From Shinella zoogloeoides (GTDB taxonomy: Bacteria; Pseudomonadota; Alphaproteobacteria; Rhizobiales; Rhizobiaceae), in assembly GCF_030733845.1 (NCBI RefSeq), contig NZ_CP132310.1, positions 53,458-117,457 on the forward strand: a stretch of 64,000 nucleotides of DNA, given 5' to 3'. The notes beneath the pieces are model-generated. The model did no database searches. It was given only the letters and a program-made list of their open reading frames with translations, and was not told where the DNA came from. Positions 16,485 to 25,273 of the stretch are shown in pieces (within the stretch, counting starts at the first letter, position 1; the number at the start of each line of letters is the position of its first letter). Position numbers and translations under genes: made by a program.

Positions 16485-17582
16485 ATGACCTACGCCGTCC
16501 TGTCGGACCTTCATTGCCACAACTGGTCCATGTTCTCGCGCGTCAATTCCGACGGTGTGAACAACCGGCTGCGCAACACCCTCAATGAAATGCTGCGCGC
16601 CGCCGCCGAACTCGTGAAGGCCGGCGGCAAATACATGGTCATTCCCGGCGACATCTTCCACGTTCGCGGCTCGATCGATCCCGAGGTGCTGAATCCGACG
16701 CAGGAGACGATCCGTCAGATCCTGGATATGGGCATCACCATTTACGCGATTCCCGGCAACCACGATTTGAAGGGCAAGGAGACGACGGAGCTGGGCTCCG
16801 CCATCCAGACGCTGGCGCAGACCTTTTCCGAGAAGGGCTCCTTTCAGGTCATCAACGAGCCCAAGCTCTTCAACACGCCTGATGACGAATACACCTTCGC
16901 CTTCGTGCCATGGCGCACGTCGCACGAGGCCCTGCTGAGCGATCTTGGTCAGATCGCCAGCGCCGCCGGCAACGGTGTCGACCAGGTGGACGTGTTCATC
17001 CACGCCGGCATCGATGACGTTCTGCCCGGCATGCCTGAACACGGCCTGTCTGATACCAAGCTCGCGAAATTCGGTTTCCGCCGCGTCATGGCCGGCGATT
17101 ATCACAACCACAAGATCATGCAGGGCGGCGTCATCTCCGTTGGCGCGACCACGCACCAATCGTGGCGCGACGTCGGCTCGAAGGCGGGCTTCCTGCTCGT
17201 GACCTCTGACAAGGTGCGTTTCATGGACACGCACGCGCCGAAGTTCGTTGACGTCTCCGGCCGTGACGAGGACGAAATCAAGCTGCTCTGCGATGGCAAC
17301 TATGTGCGCTTCCGTGGATCCCAGATGACGTCCGAGGATGTGCAGGAGCTTCGCACTTTCTTCGAAACGCATGGCGCGCTCGGCACGTCGATCCAGGTGC
17401 CGCCGGCCCAGGCGTCGCAGCGCCAGGGAACCGCGCCGGTGCAGTCCGGTCAGACACTGGATCAGTCGGTTACGGCATACGTCGATAAGGTCGAACTCGC
17501 GCCCCATGTCGATCGTGCCGAGGTCAAACGCCAGGCGGCCGACGTCCTGAACAAGGCGCGCAGCGTCTACGAAGAAGCCTGA
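16485..17582 (+). CDS. sbcD: SbcD/Mre11-like nuclease subunit (gp47-like)
   Basis: 365 aa calcineurin-like metallophosphoesterase. Metal ligands in SDLHCHN (residues 7-13), GDIFH (about 57-61) and GNHD (about 90-93), with later histidines in AGDYHNH (about 204). Together with the SbcC-like ATPase at 19090 it would form the Mre11/Rad50-type complex (T4 gp46/gp47) that resects DNA ends for recombination. The two subunits are separated by six small genes. RBS AGGAGAG before the ATG. Confidence 0.88.
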   Translation: MTYAVLSDLHCHNWSMFSRVNSDGVNNRLRNTLNEMLRAAAELVKAGGKYMVIPGDIFHVRGSIDPEVLNPTQETIRQILDMGITIYAIPGNHDLKGKETTELGSAIQTLAQTFSEKGSFQVINEPKLFNTPDDEYTFAFVPWRTSHEALLSDLGQIASAAGNGVDQVDVFIHAGIDDVLPGMPEHGLSDTKLAKFGFRRVMAGDYHNHKIMQGGVISVGATTHQSWRDVGSKAGFLLVTSDKVRFMDTHAPKFVDVSGRDEDEIKLLCDGNYVRFRGSQMTSEDVQELRTFFETHGALGTSIQVPPAQASQRQGTAPVQSGQTLDQSVTAYVDKVELAPHVDRAEVKRQAADVLNKARSVYEEA

Positions 17583-17618
17583 CGATCCCAGCCGATCGCC
17601 TGATCTGTAGCTGATACT

Positions 17619-17638
17619 CTAAGTTATCAGTTACTTAG
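17619..17638 (+). promoter_or_regulatory. Operator-like box CTAAGT-N8-ACTTAG
   Basis: Perfect 6-bp inverted repeat, same layout as at 1459-1478, immediately before the RBS GGAGAG of the gene at 17648. A weak -10 candidate (GATACT) lies just upstream. Confidence 0.55.
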
Positions 17639-17647
17639 GAGAGAAAA

Positions 17648-18028
17648 ATGCAGCTTTACACAGTGGTCTTGGAAACCAAGCACCTGATCTCGACCTTCAA
17701 CGAGAAGGGTCAGAAGATCGGTCAGCGCACCGAGACGATCCGGCAGACGATCTGTGATCTGCCGCACTCGACGGCCATGATGTATCGGACGAAGGATGCG
17801 GCAAGCGTCACAGTCACCAAGCAGGACATGTCCGACTTCGGTCGCGGCGATGGTCGGCGCGATATCGCGCAGCGCAGCCAGAAGCGTAGCGCAGCCCCCA
17901 TCACCACAACGAAGAAAGCCCCGGCGGCTCGTCCCGCGCAGCAGACCAGCGTCCAGCAGGCTGCAGCGACCGGGAACATGACCGCCGCGATCAACGCGGC
18001 CGGAGGCGATCATGGTCCTCAGTCTTAA
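17648..18028 (+). CDS. Hypothetical protein with low-complexity tail
   Basis: 126 aa. Starts LYTVVLETKHLISTF, like the small protein at 15281. From about residue 80 it becomes Ala/Pro/Thr/Gln-rich and probably disordered. It ends GGDHGPQS because the next gene's RBS (GGAGGCGATC) is read in this frame. No family recognised. Confidence 0.6.
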   Translation: MQLYTVVLETKHLISTFNEKGQKIGQRTETIRQTICDLPHSTAMMYRTKDAASVTVTKQDMSDFGRGDGRRDIAQRSQKRSAAPITTTKKAPAARPAQQTSVQQAAATGNMTAAINAAGGDHGPQS

Positions 18029-18299
18029 AACATTGCGGGATCTGTTCCCGAAAGACGAGCCGGCTTTTCGGCCTCCGTTCTATGTAGAGACCTGCGACGG
18101 TCTTGAGGTTCACATCTATGATGCAGACGACATGATCCTGTTGACTTTCTGCCGCTACACGCAACTTCCCATTGGGGATGAGAGAGCGTTGGCCGCTGAG
18201 GTTGCCTATTGGCGAGAGGAAGCTGGCCGTTTGGTGGCAGCCCTGAATGCTGCGTATCCAACCGCCAACGCGGCGAAGGGTGGCGACCATGAAGCCTGA
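18012..18299 (+). CDS. Hypothetical protein (95 aa)
   Basis: Starts inside the previous gene behind GGAGGCGATC. Alpha/beta start, then a helical segment (EVAYWREEAGRLVAALNAAY). Ends GGDHEA for the same RBS-coding reason as its neighbours. Function unknown. Confidence 0.6.
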   Translation: MVLSLKTLRDLFPKDEPAFRPPFYVETCDGLEVHIYDADDMILLTFCRYTQLPIGDERALAAEVAYWREEAGRLVAALNAAYPTANAAKGGDHEA

Positions 18300-18552
18300 A
18301 GAGTGGGAAGCCCTCGCTCGCAAGGAGCGGCTGTTGCGGTGCAGATACGAGCAAGCGCTGCGCGATATCAAAGCGGAAGCCTATGGACGTGAAGCGGTCC
18401 CGGCCGACAGTCGCCCCAAAGAAGCCATGCGTGGAACCGCACTGGCTCTCACGGGACGCCTTAGCCAGATCGAGCGCATTTCTTGCGAGGCACTGTCTCC
18501 GCCACGGACAGCAACGACCGCCATCGAACCTTCCGGAGGCGATCATGGCTGA
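18289..18552 (+). CDS. Hypothetical protein (87 aa)
   Basis: ATG 18289 overlaps the previous stop. Helical and basic at the N-terminus (EEWEALARKERLLRCRYEQAL). Ends SGGDHG, again encoded by the next gene's RBS. No family recognised. Confidence 0.55.
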   Translation: MKPEEWEALARKERLLRCRYEQALRDIKAEAYGREAVPADSRPKEAMRGTALALTGRLSQIERISCEALSPPRTATTAIEPSGGDHG

Positions 18553-18733
18553 CCAGTGCAAGCACACGCGCCGCACTGGCACCATTACCATGCACAGGTG
18601 CGCGCGCCCTGCCGTCAAGGGCGGTTACTGCACCCGTCATCACCCATCCTACGTTTCGCCGTCAGAGCGGCGCGCTGAAGAGCGATGGGAAGCCGAACAA
18701 GCCGCCAGAAAACCATCTGGAGGCGCGAAATGA
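18545..18733 (+). CDS. Small Cys/His protein, likely zinc-binding
   Basis: 62 aa. Cys and His in the order C5, H7, H17, C19, then GGYCTRHH near residues 28-35, suggesting a small zinc site. C-terminal half is charged and helical. Overlaps its neighbours by 8 and 4 bases. Function unknown. Confidence 0.6.
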   Translation: MADQCKHTRRTGTITMHRCARPAVKGGYCTRHHPSYVSPSERRAEERWEAEQAARKPSGGAK

Positions 18734-18861
18734 CGGCTGAACTTGCCGCGCGAATTTCCGAGCGCGTGGAGCAGATCAAACGTCGGGCGCTGAAACGTGC
18801 TCGGCGCGTAGCTGACGCGCGCACCAAATTGCTTGGCGAAAGGAAGCTCGCCAATGGCTGA
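18730..18861 (+). CDS. Very small basic protein (43 aa)
   Basis: 43 codons from ATG 18730 behind GGAGGCG, overlapping the upstream gene by 4 bases and the downstream one by 8. One strongly basic helix (EQIKRRALKRARRVADAR), so nucleic-acid contact is likely. The coding call rests on RBS, tight overlaps and continuity with the gene string. Confidence 0.55.
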   Translation: MTAELAARISERVEQIKRRALKRARRVADARTKLLGERKLANG

Positions 18862-19093
18862 GTGGGTCGTTCAGACACGCGGCAAGAACCGAGGTCGCCT
18901 TGGCATCATCGAGCCGGACGTCTCTTTCGAGGCCTGCGGCATGCGGGTTCTCTGCCGGTTCGGATCCGGTGGTCCGTCTGTATGGCTTCGTCCCGGCTCC
19001 GTTCGCCAGGCAACGCAAACCGAAATCGCGAAGTTCATGGGCTGCCGCCCCGCTGATCTCCCTGACTATCTCAAGAAGGCGCATCCAGCATGA
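18854..19093 (+). CDS. Hypothetical protein (79 aa)
   Basis: ATG 18854 lies inside the previous gene's end. A strand-rich protein (WVVQTRGKNRGRLGII, then MRVLCRFGSGGPSVWLRPG), like a small beta-barrel, plus a C-terminal helix. Overlaps sbcC by 4 bases. No family recognised. Confidence 0.6.
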   Translation: MAEWVVQTRGKNRGRLGIIEPDVSFEACGMRVLCRFGSGGPSVWLRPGSVRQATQTEIAKFMGCRPADLPDYLKKAHPA

Positions 19094-21033
19094 AGATCAA
19101 ATCCCTCGCCGTGGAGCAGTTTCTCGCTCTCACCTCAGCAAACGTGAACCTTGCAGATCGCGGCCTGGTCCTCATCCAGGGCATCAATGCCGACGACACC
19201 TCGGCGGATTCCAACGGCGCCGGCAAGTCCTCGATCGCCGACGCGCTTTGCTGGTGCCTCTATGGCACGACAGCGCGCGGCGTCTCTGGAGATGACGTGA
19301 TCAACAATGCCGCCGGCAAGGGCACGCGCGTTATGACCGAGATCGAGGACGGCCCCGACGCCTTCCGCATCGCGCGCCACCGTAAGCACAAGGACGGCAA
19401 GAACAAGCTGTTCGTCCACAAATTCAACGACGCCACCAAGGCGTTCGACATCGACCTGACGCTTGGCACCGACGCCATGACGCAGGACGTGGTGACGAAG
19501 ATCCTCGGTGCCTCCTACGAGGTGTTCAAGGGCGCGATCTACGCCGGCCAGGAACAGATGCCCGATCTTCCGGCGATGACCGACAAGCAGCTCAAGATCC
19601 TGATCGAGGAAGCCGCCGGCGTTACCCTTCTCGAAGACGCCTACAAGGAAGCGCGCGAGCGCCTCGGCGTGAAGAAGGCGGAGCACGACCAGGTGGCGGC
19701 GTCGATCGGACAGGCGGATCAGCGCAAGTCGTGGATTCAGGACCAGATCAACAAGGAGATCGTCTCGCGTGACCAGTGGGAGGATCAGCAGACGCAGAGG
19801 ATCGCCACCTCCAAGGCCGAGATCGTCAAATACGTCAACGCCATCAAAGCGATCGATCTCCAGATCGCCGCTGTCGATTTCGCCGGCCTGACCCAAGCCA
19901 TCGCCGATTGCGACATGAAGATCGCAGCAGTCAGCCAGGAGGGTCAAAGGCACGCCCAGCTCGTCCAGGAAGCCGCACAGGCGCGCGGACAGGTCCAGGT
20001 GAAGCAGACCGCCATCGACAACGCCAAACGGCTCCTGGCGCGCTTCCAGAACGAATTGCAGAATGTTCAGCACAAGATTGGTTGCCCGTGCGACGAGTGC
20101 GGCCGGCCGATGACCGAAGCAGAGCTGGGCGCGGCGAAGAAGGCCGCGCAGGATCGTATCGATGAGGTGAAGAGCCAGCTCGATGACGCAACCGAGCAGT
20201 GGAAGGCCGCCGATAAGCTCGCAATCGAGAAGGCATGGGCGGCCAGCGCGTTCCAGCAGAAGATGACCGACACGTCCCAGGTCAGCGCAGAACGTGCGCA
20301 GAAACAGACAGAGCTGGCCGCTGGTGACGATTTGAAGATCGGTCGCTCACAACTCGCAGCGGCCGCGAAATCGCTTGCAGAGAACGTTAAAATCTCGGCG
20401 GCGCAGATCAATCCCCACGATGCGTCCATCGCCAATCTGCAGGGTCAGCTCGCAGCGGCCGACACGGCGGCGCGCGAACTCCAGGACAAGCTGAAGGAGC
20501 TGGCGACGGCGGTGGATATCGCCGACACGGTGACAAAGGTGTTCTCGCCGGCCGGCGTGCGCGCCCACATTCTGGATGAGGTGACGCCGTTCCTCAATCA
20601 GCAGACGGCGAAATATCTGGTCACGCTGTCCGACGGCAACATCGAGGCGAACTGGACGACGCTCGTCAAGAACGCCAAAGGCGAGCTGAAGGAGAAGTTC
20701 TCGATCGAGGTGCAGAAGAAGAACGGCGCCAAAACGTTCGCCGGCCTCTCCGGCGGTGAGAAACGCAAGGTCCGGATCGCAGCGGCGCTGGCCTTGCAGG
20801 ATCTCGTCGCTACACGCGCCACCAAGCCGATCGATCTGTTCGTCGGCGACGAGATCGATGACGCGCTCGACCCCGCCGGTCTGGAGCGCCTGATGCAGAT
20901 CCTTGAAGACAAGGCGCAGGAGCGCGGCTCCGTCTTCGTGATCAGCCATAACAGCTTGCGCGACTGGATCTCCAACATCGTGCAGGTCGAATCCAAGGGC
21001 GGCAAGTCCGTCGTGAGTGAGGTGACGGTGTGA
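19090..21033 (+). CDS. sbcC: SbcC/Rad50-like ATPase (gp46-like)
   Basis: 647 aa SMC-like ATPase. Walker A DSNGAGKSS near residue 40; two coiled-coil arms (about 195-320 and 350-480) around a zinc hook with CPCDEC near residue 333; ABC signature LSGGEKRK near 554; Walker B IDLFVGDEIDDALD near 579. With the SbcD-like protein it would hold and process DNA ends. Shorter than bacterial SbcC (about 1000 aa) and close to T4 gp46. Well supported. Confidence 0.9.
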   Translation: MKIKSLAVEQFLALTSANVNLADRGLVLIQGINADDTSADSNGAGKSSIADALCWCLYGTTARGVSGDDVINNAAGKGTRVMTEIEDGPDAFRIARHRKHKDGKNKLFVHKFNDATKAFDIDLTLGTDAMTQDVVTKILGASYEVFKGAIYAGQEQMPDLPAMTDKQLKILIEEAAGVTLLEDAYKEARERLGVKKAEHDQVAASIGQADQRKSWIQDQINKEIVSRDQWEDQQTQRIATSKAEIVKYVNAIKAIDLQIAAVDFAGLTQAIADCDMKIAAVSQEGQRHAQLVQEAAQARGQVQVKQTAIDNAKRLLARFQNELQNVQHKIGCPCDECGRPMTEAELGAAKKAAQDRIDEVKSQLDDATEQWKAADKLAIEKAWAASAFQQKMTDTSQVSAERAQKQTELAAGDDLKIGRSQLAAAAKSLAENVKISAAQINPHDASIANLQGQLAAADTAARELQDKLKELATAVDIADTVTKVFSPAGVRAHILDEVTPFLNQQTAKYLVTLSDGNIEANWTTLVKNAKGELKEKFSIEVQKKNGAKTFAGLSGGEKRKVRIAAALALQDLVATRATKPIDLFVGDEIDDALDPAGLERLMQILEDKAQERGSVFVISHNSLRDWISNIVQVESKGGKSVVSEVTV

Positions 21034-21242
21034 TTTGGCAACTGGTTATTTGTGGCGGCTTGAGCTGGGGCGGTTGCGGGTTCGTGTCCGTCTCCGATCT
21101 GCCGCGTGACGACTGCTTTTCCGCGCTGGCCGTCGTGAGGTTCGACGAACACGCCGTTGGCGACGACAGTCGCAGTTCGCTGGCGTTCTGTCGACCGAAG
21201 GCCCCGGATGTGCAGAAAGAGGGCGGCGCATCCCGCCCCTGA
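21030..21242 (+). CDS. Possible small protein (70 aa)
   Basis: GTG at 21030 overlaps the sbcC stop. N-terminal 20 residues are hydrophobic with Gly and Cys (QLVICGGLSWGGCGF), so it might be membrane-associated. The rest has no recognisable pattern. Could be a chance open frame. Confidence 0.4.
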   Translation: MIWQLVICGGLSWGGCGFVSVSDLPRDDCFSALAVVRFDEHAVGDDSRSSLAFCRPKAPDVQKEGGASRP

Positions 21243-21252
21243 TTTCAGACGA

Positions 21253-21295
21253 TTCCCACCAGGAAAGTGCTATATCTTCATAAGTAAGCGCTTAC
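21253..21295 (+). promoter_or_regulatory. Phage-type promoter with TAAGCGCTTA box
   Basis: TTCCC (21253-21257), 11 bases, GCTATAT (21269-21275), then the perfect palindrome GTAAGCGCTTAC (21284-21295). Drives the three-gene unit ending in the resolvase. Confidence 0.85.
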
Positions 21296-21308
21296 GATAG
21301 GGTCAGCA

Positions 21309-21782
21309 ATGACGAATATTCATCTAACCGAAACGCCAATCGACCGGGACAAGCTTTTCGAGCGTGTCCTGGAAACGCTCAACACCGCGCTGAAGGAGAC
21401 GGTTCATACCGTCGAAGGCGCGCCGCAGGCATCTGTCCTGATGAAAAATGACCAGTATCGCACGAAGCCTGTCTTTGGCGATCAGGAGCTGTTTTTCAAG
21501 GATGTTCGCATCGGCAAGAGCGGCAAGATCATCTTCTCCTTCACGGCCGTCGATGACGTCGAGTGGAAGCAGTGCGAGTGGGATTCGGCCCAGCTCGACA
21601 AAGCCGTGCCCCTGTTCGGCGTGACCATGGCTGAAAAGCTCCGCTACGCCGGTGAACATCTCCCGACGCTGGTCGACCTCCTCATCAAGGACACGGAAAA
21701 CCAGATGCTCGCCGAGATCGAGCAGGAGAAGGTCGCGGCCGCCGAGGTCCACGCCAACAATCCGAAGTTCGGTAGGTTCTAG
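21309..21782 (+). CDS. Hypothetical protein with C-terminal NPKFGRF tag
   Basis: 157 aa. Alternating strand and helix segments with a long C-terminal helix (EHLPTLVDLLIKDTENQMLAEIEQEK split over residues 115-145), then NPKFGRF at the very end, one of five such tags in the window. Codons for Gly-Arg-Phe-stop also give the AGG that may serve as RBS for the next gene, which starts GTG over this gene's stop. Function unknown. Confidence 0.7.
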   Translation: MTNIHLTETPIDRDKLFERVLETLNTALKETVHTVEGAPQASVLMKNDQYRTKPVFGDQELFFKDVRIGKSGKIIFSFTAVDDVEWKQCEWDSAQLDKAVPLFGVTMAEKLRYAGEHLPTLVDLLIKDTENQMLAEIEQEKVAAAEVHANNPKFGRF

Positions 21783-22096
21783 TGATCGAACTCTCCGAAC
21801 CCGAGGCCAGATTTCTGCGCGACTTCATCTTCGCTGCTCAGCAGCAGGGCGTCCACAGCGGCGGCCAATTCGCTCGGGACGCTCGGTTTGCCTATCACGA
21901 GATCATGCGCGTGGCGCCTCAAGTCAATCCGGTCAACCTTGGCAAAGGTGAGCGCGGAGAGAAAGGAGACAAGGGCGAGCGGGGAGAAAAAGGCGACAGT
22001 GCCGAGGTCGACGCACGTATCGATGATCTGATGGCAGAAATCGCCGCGCTTCACGAACGCATCAACCAACTTAACCCGAACTATGGAAGGTTCTGA
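21782..22096 (+). CDS. Collagen-like small protein with NPNYGRF tag
   Basis: 104 aa from a GTG overlapping the upstream TAG. N-terminal helical part (about 1-55), a short collagen-like run of Gly-Glu-X repeats (GERGEKGDKGERGEKGDS, about 59-76), a heptad-like helix (VDARIDDLMAEIAALHERI), then NPNYGRF at the end. The arrangement suggests a trimer: a Gly-X-Y stretch followed by a coiled coil. Too short to be a tail fibre alone. Translationally coupled to the resolvase. Confidence 0.65.
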   Translation: MIELSEPEARFLRDFIFAAQQQGVHSGGQFARDARFAYHEIMRVAPQVNPVNLGKGERGEKGDKGERGEKGDSAEVDARIDDLMAEIAALHERINQLNPNYGRF

Positions 22097-22662
22097 TGTC
22101 CAAGATCATCATCGCCGGGCTCGATGGCTCGCTGCGCAATTTCGGCATGACGAAAATGTCCTACGACCTGGTGACGGGTCAAAAGGCCGTGGTCGCCATG
22201 AAGCTCATCGAGACGCAGAAGGACAAGAACAAGTCCGTGCGCGCCTCCTCCGACAATCTCCTCCGGGCGCAGCAGATCGCCAGGGGCGTCGCCGAGTTCC
22301 TCACCGACGTCACGACATGCTTTGCGGAAGTGCCGTCCGGCGGCCAGGATTACAACGCCGTCCTCGGCTTCGGCATCACCATCGGCATCTATGCAGGTAT
22401 CAAGATCCCGCTGCTCGAAGTGGCGCCGGCGGAGACGAAGAAATGCACGGTCGGCACCAAGACGGCCAGCAAGCAGGAAATGATCGAGTGGGGTTTCGAG
22501 ACCTACCCGGATGCGCCGTGGCTCACCACAAAGCGCGCCGGCCAGGTGGTCCCGACGCTCAAGAATGAGCACCTGGCCGACGCCGCCGCCATCTGCGAAG
22601 CGGGTATCCTGACGCCTGCCTTCTCGCAGGTTCTTGCGATTTTGGCACAAAGGGCGGCCTAG
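22096..22662 (+). CDS. RuvC-like Holliday junction resolvase
   Basis: 188 aa RNase H-fold nuclease. First catalytic Asp in IAGLDGSLRNFG (about 7-17), Glu in FAEVPSGG (about 76-83), and C-terminal acidic pair in NEHLADAAAI (about 161-170). This matches the RuvC/phage resolvase pattern of resolving junctions before packaging. RBS GGAAGG is encoded in the tag of the previous gene. Confidence 0.8.
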   Translation: MSKIIIAGLDGSLRNFGMTKMSYDLVTGQKAVVAMKLIETQKDKNKSVRASSDNLLRAQQIARGVAEFLTDVTTCFAEVPSGGQDYNAVLGFGITIGIYAGIKIPLLEVAPAETKKCTVGTKTASKQEMIEWGFETYPDAPWLTTKRAGQVVPTLKNEHLADAAAICEAGILTPAFSQVLAILAQRAA

Positions 22663-22687
22663 CTGCATTTTACATCTAGCGAATAAG

Positions 22688-22710
22688 TAAGCGCTTAGCT
22701 ACTATATGTA
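22688..22710 (+). promoter_or_regulatory. TAAGCGCTTA box before the reductase gene
   Basis: TAAGTAAGCGCTTA (palindrome at 22688-22697) followed by CTACTATATGTAG. A typical AACCC/GCTATA pair is not evident upstream. Confidence 0.6.
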
Positions 22711-22733
22711 GCATCCATACCAAAGGAGTCATT

Positions 22734-25022
22734 ATGAGTTCCCAAACGCCTGCACGGGAGTATTTCCCGGGCATGGGTCAGGCTGTCGCTGACCGAACCA
22801 TCAATCGCAAGATCACCGACCCCGACGGCACCACGCGTGTCGAAACCTGGGAAGAAGTCGCCCACCGCGTTGCGCTCGGCAACGCCCTTCTGGACCCCCG
22901 TGGCGCGAGCGCTGCGCAGGGTGAATACCAGGCGCTGAACCACCATCTGCGCCAGGCATCGCTCCTGCTGTCCGGCCGGCACCTCCAGCACGGCGACGAG
23001 ACGCAGCCCGAGCGCAACCAGGAAGTTTTCACCAACTGCTCGACGGCGGCGGCGACCTTCCTTCTGTTCTATCTGCTGCTCAACGGCTCCGGCGTCGGCC
23101 GCGCCTACGATGACGCCATGATCCAGGCGGATCTCAACCACATGCCGATCGTCGTTCCGGTCATCGACTGGAGCCATGCAGACGTGCAGCGCGGCCTGGT
23201 CTCCGGCTACAAGACGCGCCGTGATGCCGAGCACCTCTATGCCGGTCGCACGATCACCGTCTTCGAGGTTCCCGACAGCCGCGAGGGATGGGCGAAGGCC
23301 GTCGAGATCATCGAGCGCATGGCGTTCGAGAAACGCCGCGAGGAAGTTCTGATCCTCGACTTCACGCCGGTTCGCGAGCGCGGCGCGCCCATCAAGGGAA
23401 TGCAGAACCGTCCCGCCTCCGGCCCGGGCCCGCTGATGTCGGCAATCGCCAATATCGCGCTGCTGCGTGACGCTGGCATGGCCCCGTGGCGCGCCGCCAT
23501 GTATGCCGACCACTATGCTGCCGAGTGCGTCCTCGTCGGCGGTGCGCGCCGCGCCGCCCGTATGGCGACGAAGCACTGGAAGGACGCCACGATCTTCGAT
23601 TTCATCCAGCTCAAGCGGGGTGGTTTCCTGTGGTCGTCCAACAACTCCGTCACCATCGATGACGAGTTCCGCGAAGCCTGCGCCAAGGTGCGCAATCAGC
23701 TCGGCGATTCCGATCTCGGCACGTCCGTTCCGCGCCTGGTCTTCCTGCTCGGTATCGGCGCGATCACGGTGACTGAGGCCCACGCCTGGCGCGTCCTGAT
23801 CGAGCTGGCGAAGGCCTCCTATTTCGATGGCACCGGCGAGCCCGGCATCATCAACCAGGACAAGCTGACGCAGAACAACGCCGGCATCGAGGACTACGTT
23901 GACGGGCGTTATGCCGGCTCCAGCCGCTTTCAGGTCGACGAGGACACCGTTCCGCTGATGTCGGCGCTGGCAAAGGTCGTCATGGGTGTTCGCTACACCA
24001 TGATCACCAACCCGTGCGGCGAGATCACGCTTCTCATGCTCGGCGCCTATTGCGTCATCGCCGACGTGGTGCCGTTCCATGCCGCGAACGACAACGATGC
24101 CGAAGACGCCTTCCGCACGGCTGTTCGTGCCCTCATCCGCGTCAACACGATGGATTGCCTCTACCGGCGCGAGGTCAACCGGACGAACCGGATCGGCGTC
24201 GGCATCACGGGCTTCCATGAATGGGCCTACGCTCGCTTCGGCTTCACCTGGCACGATATCGTGAACGAGGAGAAGTCCAAGGCGATGTGGATGACGCTCT
24301 CCCGGTTCAAGCGGGCGATCGATGACGAAGCCGAGAAGTTCGCGAAGGAGCTGGGCGTCATCGTTCCCCACACGAACACGACCTTCAAGCCGGCCGGCAC
24401 GACCTCGAAGCTGTTCGGCCTCACGGAAGGCGCTCATCTGCCTTCGATGCGCGAGTTCATCCGCTGGGTGCAGTTCCGCAATGACGACCCGCTGGTCGCC
24501 GACTACGAGGCTATGGGCTATCCGGTGAAGCGTCTGAAGACCTACGAAGGCACGACCGTCGTTGGTTTCCCGACCAAGCCGACCATCTGCAGCCTGGACG
24601 GCGGCGAGTGGGTGGTGACGGCGGCCGAGGCTACCCCGGAGGACCAGTATGAGTTCCTGCGCCTGCTGGAAAAATACTGGATCCACGGCGTCGACGCCGA
24701 CGGTCAGTCCCTGCCGGGCGAGACCGGCAATCAGGTCAGCTACACCCTGAAGTATGATCCGAAAGTGGTCGATTTCGAGCACTTCCTGCACACGCTGATC
24801 GACGGCCAGTTCTCGATCCGCTGCTGCTCGGTGATGCCGCAGACGGATACCTCGGCCTACGAATATCAGCCGGAGCAGCCGGTCACGAAGCAGCAGTTCG
24901 AAATGATCGCCGCCGCCATCGAAAACGACAACGTGAAGGAAGACATCGGCTTCGAACATGTCGACTGCGGCGCTGGCGCCTGCCCGATCGATTTCTCGGA
25001 AGACGAGAAGGAGGCCGCGTAA
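22734..25022 (+). CDS. nrdJ: Adenosylcobalamin-dependent ribonucleotide reductase
   Basis: 762 aa class II reductase converting ribonucleotides to deoxyribonucleotides with vitamin B12. Diagnostic segments: FTNCSTAAATF near the first redox Cys (about 102), NPCGEITL near 425 (active-site Asn-Cys-Glu), PAGTTSKLFG near 551, and a C-terminal Cys pair (CGAGACP, about 747-753) for re-reduction. Length is close to monomeric Lactobacillus RTPR. A glutaredoxin follows directly. A phage using a B12 enzyme is oxygen-independent but needs host cobalamin. Confidence 0.92.
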   Translation: MSSQTPAREYFPGMGQAVADRTINRKITDPDGTTRVETWEEVAHRVALGNALLDPRGASAAQGEYQALNHHLRQASLLLSGRHLQHGDETQPERNQEVFTNCSTAAATFLLFYLLLNGSGVGRAYDDAMIQADLNHMPIVVPVIDWSHADVQRGLVSGYKTRRDAEHLYAGRTITVFEVPDSREGWAKAVEIIERMAFEKRREEVLILDFTPVRERGAPIKGMQNRPASGPGPLMSAIANIALLRDAGMAPWRAAMYADHYAAECVLVGGARRAARMATKHWKDATIFDFIQLKRGGFLWSSNNSVTIDDEFREACAKVRNQLGDSDLGTSVPRLVFLLGIGAITVTEAHAWRVLIELAKASYFDGTGEPGIINQDKLTQNNAGIEDYVDGRYAGSSRFQVDEDTVPLMSALAKVVMGVRYTMITNPCGEITLLMLGAYCVIADVVPFHAANDNDAEDAFRTAVRALIRVNTMDCLYRREVNRTNRIGVGITGFHEWAYARFGFTWHDIVNEEKSKAMWMTLSRFKRAIDDEAEKFAKELGVIVPHTNTTFKPAGTTSKLFGLTEGAHLPSMREFIRWVQFRNDDPLVADYEAMGYPVKRLKTYEGTTVVGFPTKPTICSLDGGEWVVTAAEATPEDQYEFLRLLEKYWIHGVDADGQSLPGETGNQVSYTLKYDPKVVDFEHFLHTLIDGQFSIRCCSVMPQTDTSAYEYQPEQPVTKQQFEMIAAAIENDNVKEDIGFEHVDCGAGACPIDFSEDEKEAA

Positions 25023-25240
25023 TGGGCTGGAAGATCGTCAGCCGGCCGGACTGCAAGTGGTGCACGCGCGCCAAAGCGCATCTGGCTGTCCGTGGCGTCG
25101 AGTTCTACGAGGAAGTTCTTGAGACCGTCGCCATGCAGCGCGCTTTCAAGGCTCGCACCGGCCTCGACACCTTTCCGCAGATCTGGGACGGTGACAGGCA
25201 TGTCGGAGGCTTCTCCGACTTGAAAGCGCAGATGGCATAA
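25022..25240 (+). CDS. Glutaredoxin/NrdH-like redox protein
   Basis: 72 aa thioredoxin fold: strand KIVSRP, active-site CKWC (residues 11-14), cis-Pro segment TFPQIW and GGFSDL near the C-terminus. Stop-start overlap with nrdJ, so it most likely re-reduces the reductase. Well supported. Confidence 0.85.
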   Translation: MGWKIVSRPDCKWCTRAKAHLAVRGVEFYEEVLETVAMQRAFKARTGLDTFPQIWDGDRHVGGFSDLKAQMA

Positions 25241-25247
25241 AATGGAC

Positions 25248-25273
25248 AGGGGAGCGGCTAAACGCCCTCCCCT
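25248..25273. terminator. Convergent hairpin terminator
   Basis: AGGGGAG / CTCCCCT stem extended by GGC/GCC around a TAAAC loop. It sits between the plus-strand glutaredoxin and the stop of the minus-strand gene, so it serves convergent units. Confidence 0.65.

Noticed and set aside
21782..22096. Tail fibre from the collagen-like repeat
   Set aside because: Only 104 aa with six Gly-X-Y units and in a recombination unit; no structural genes nearby.
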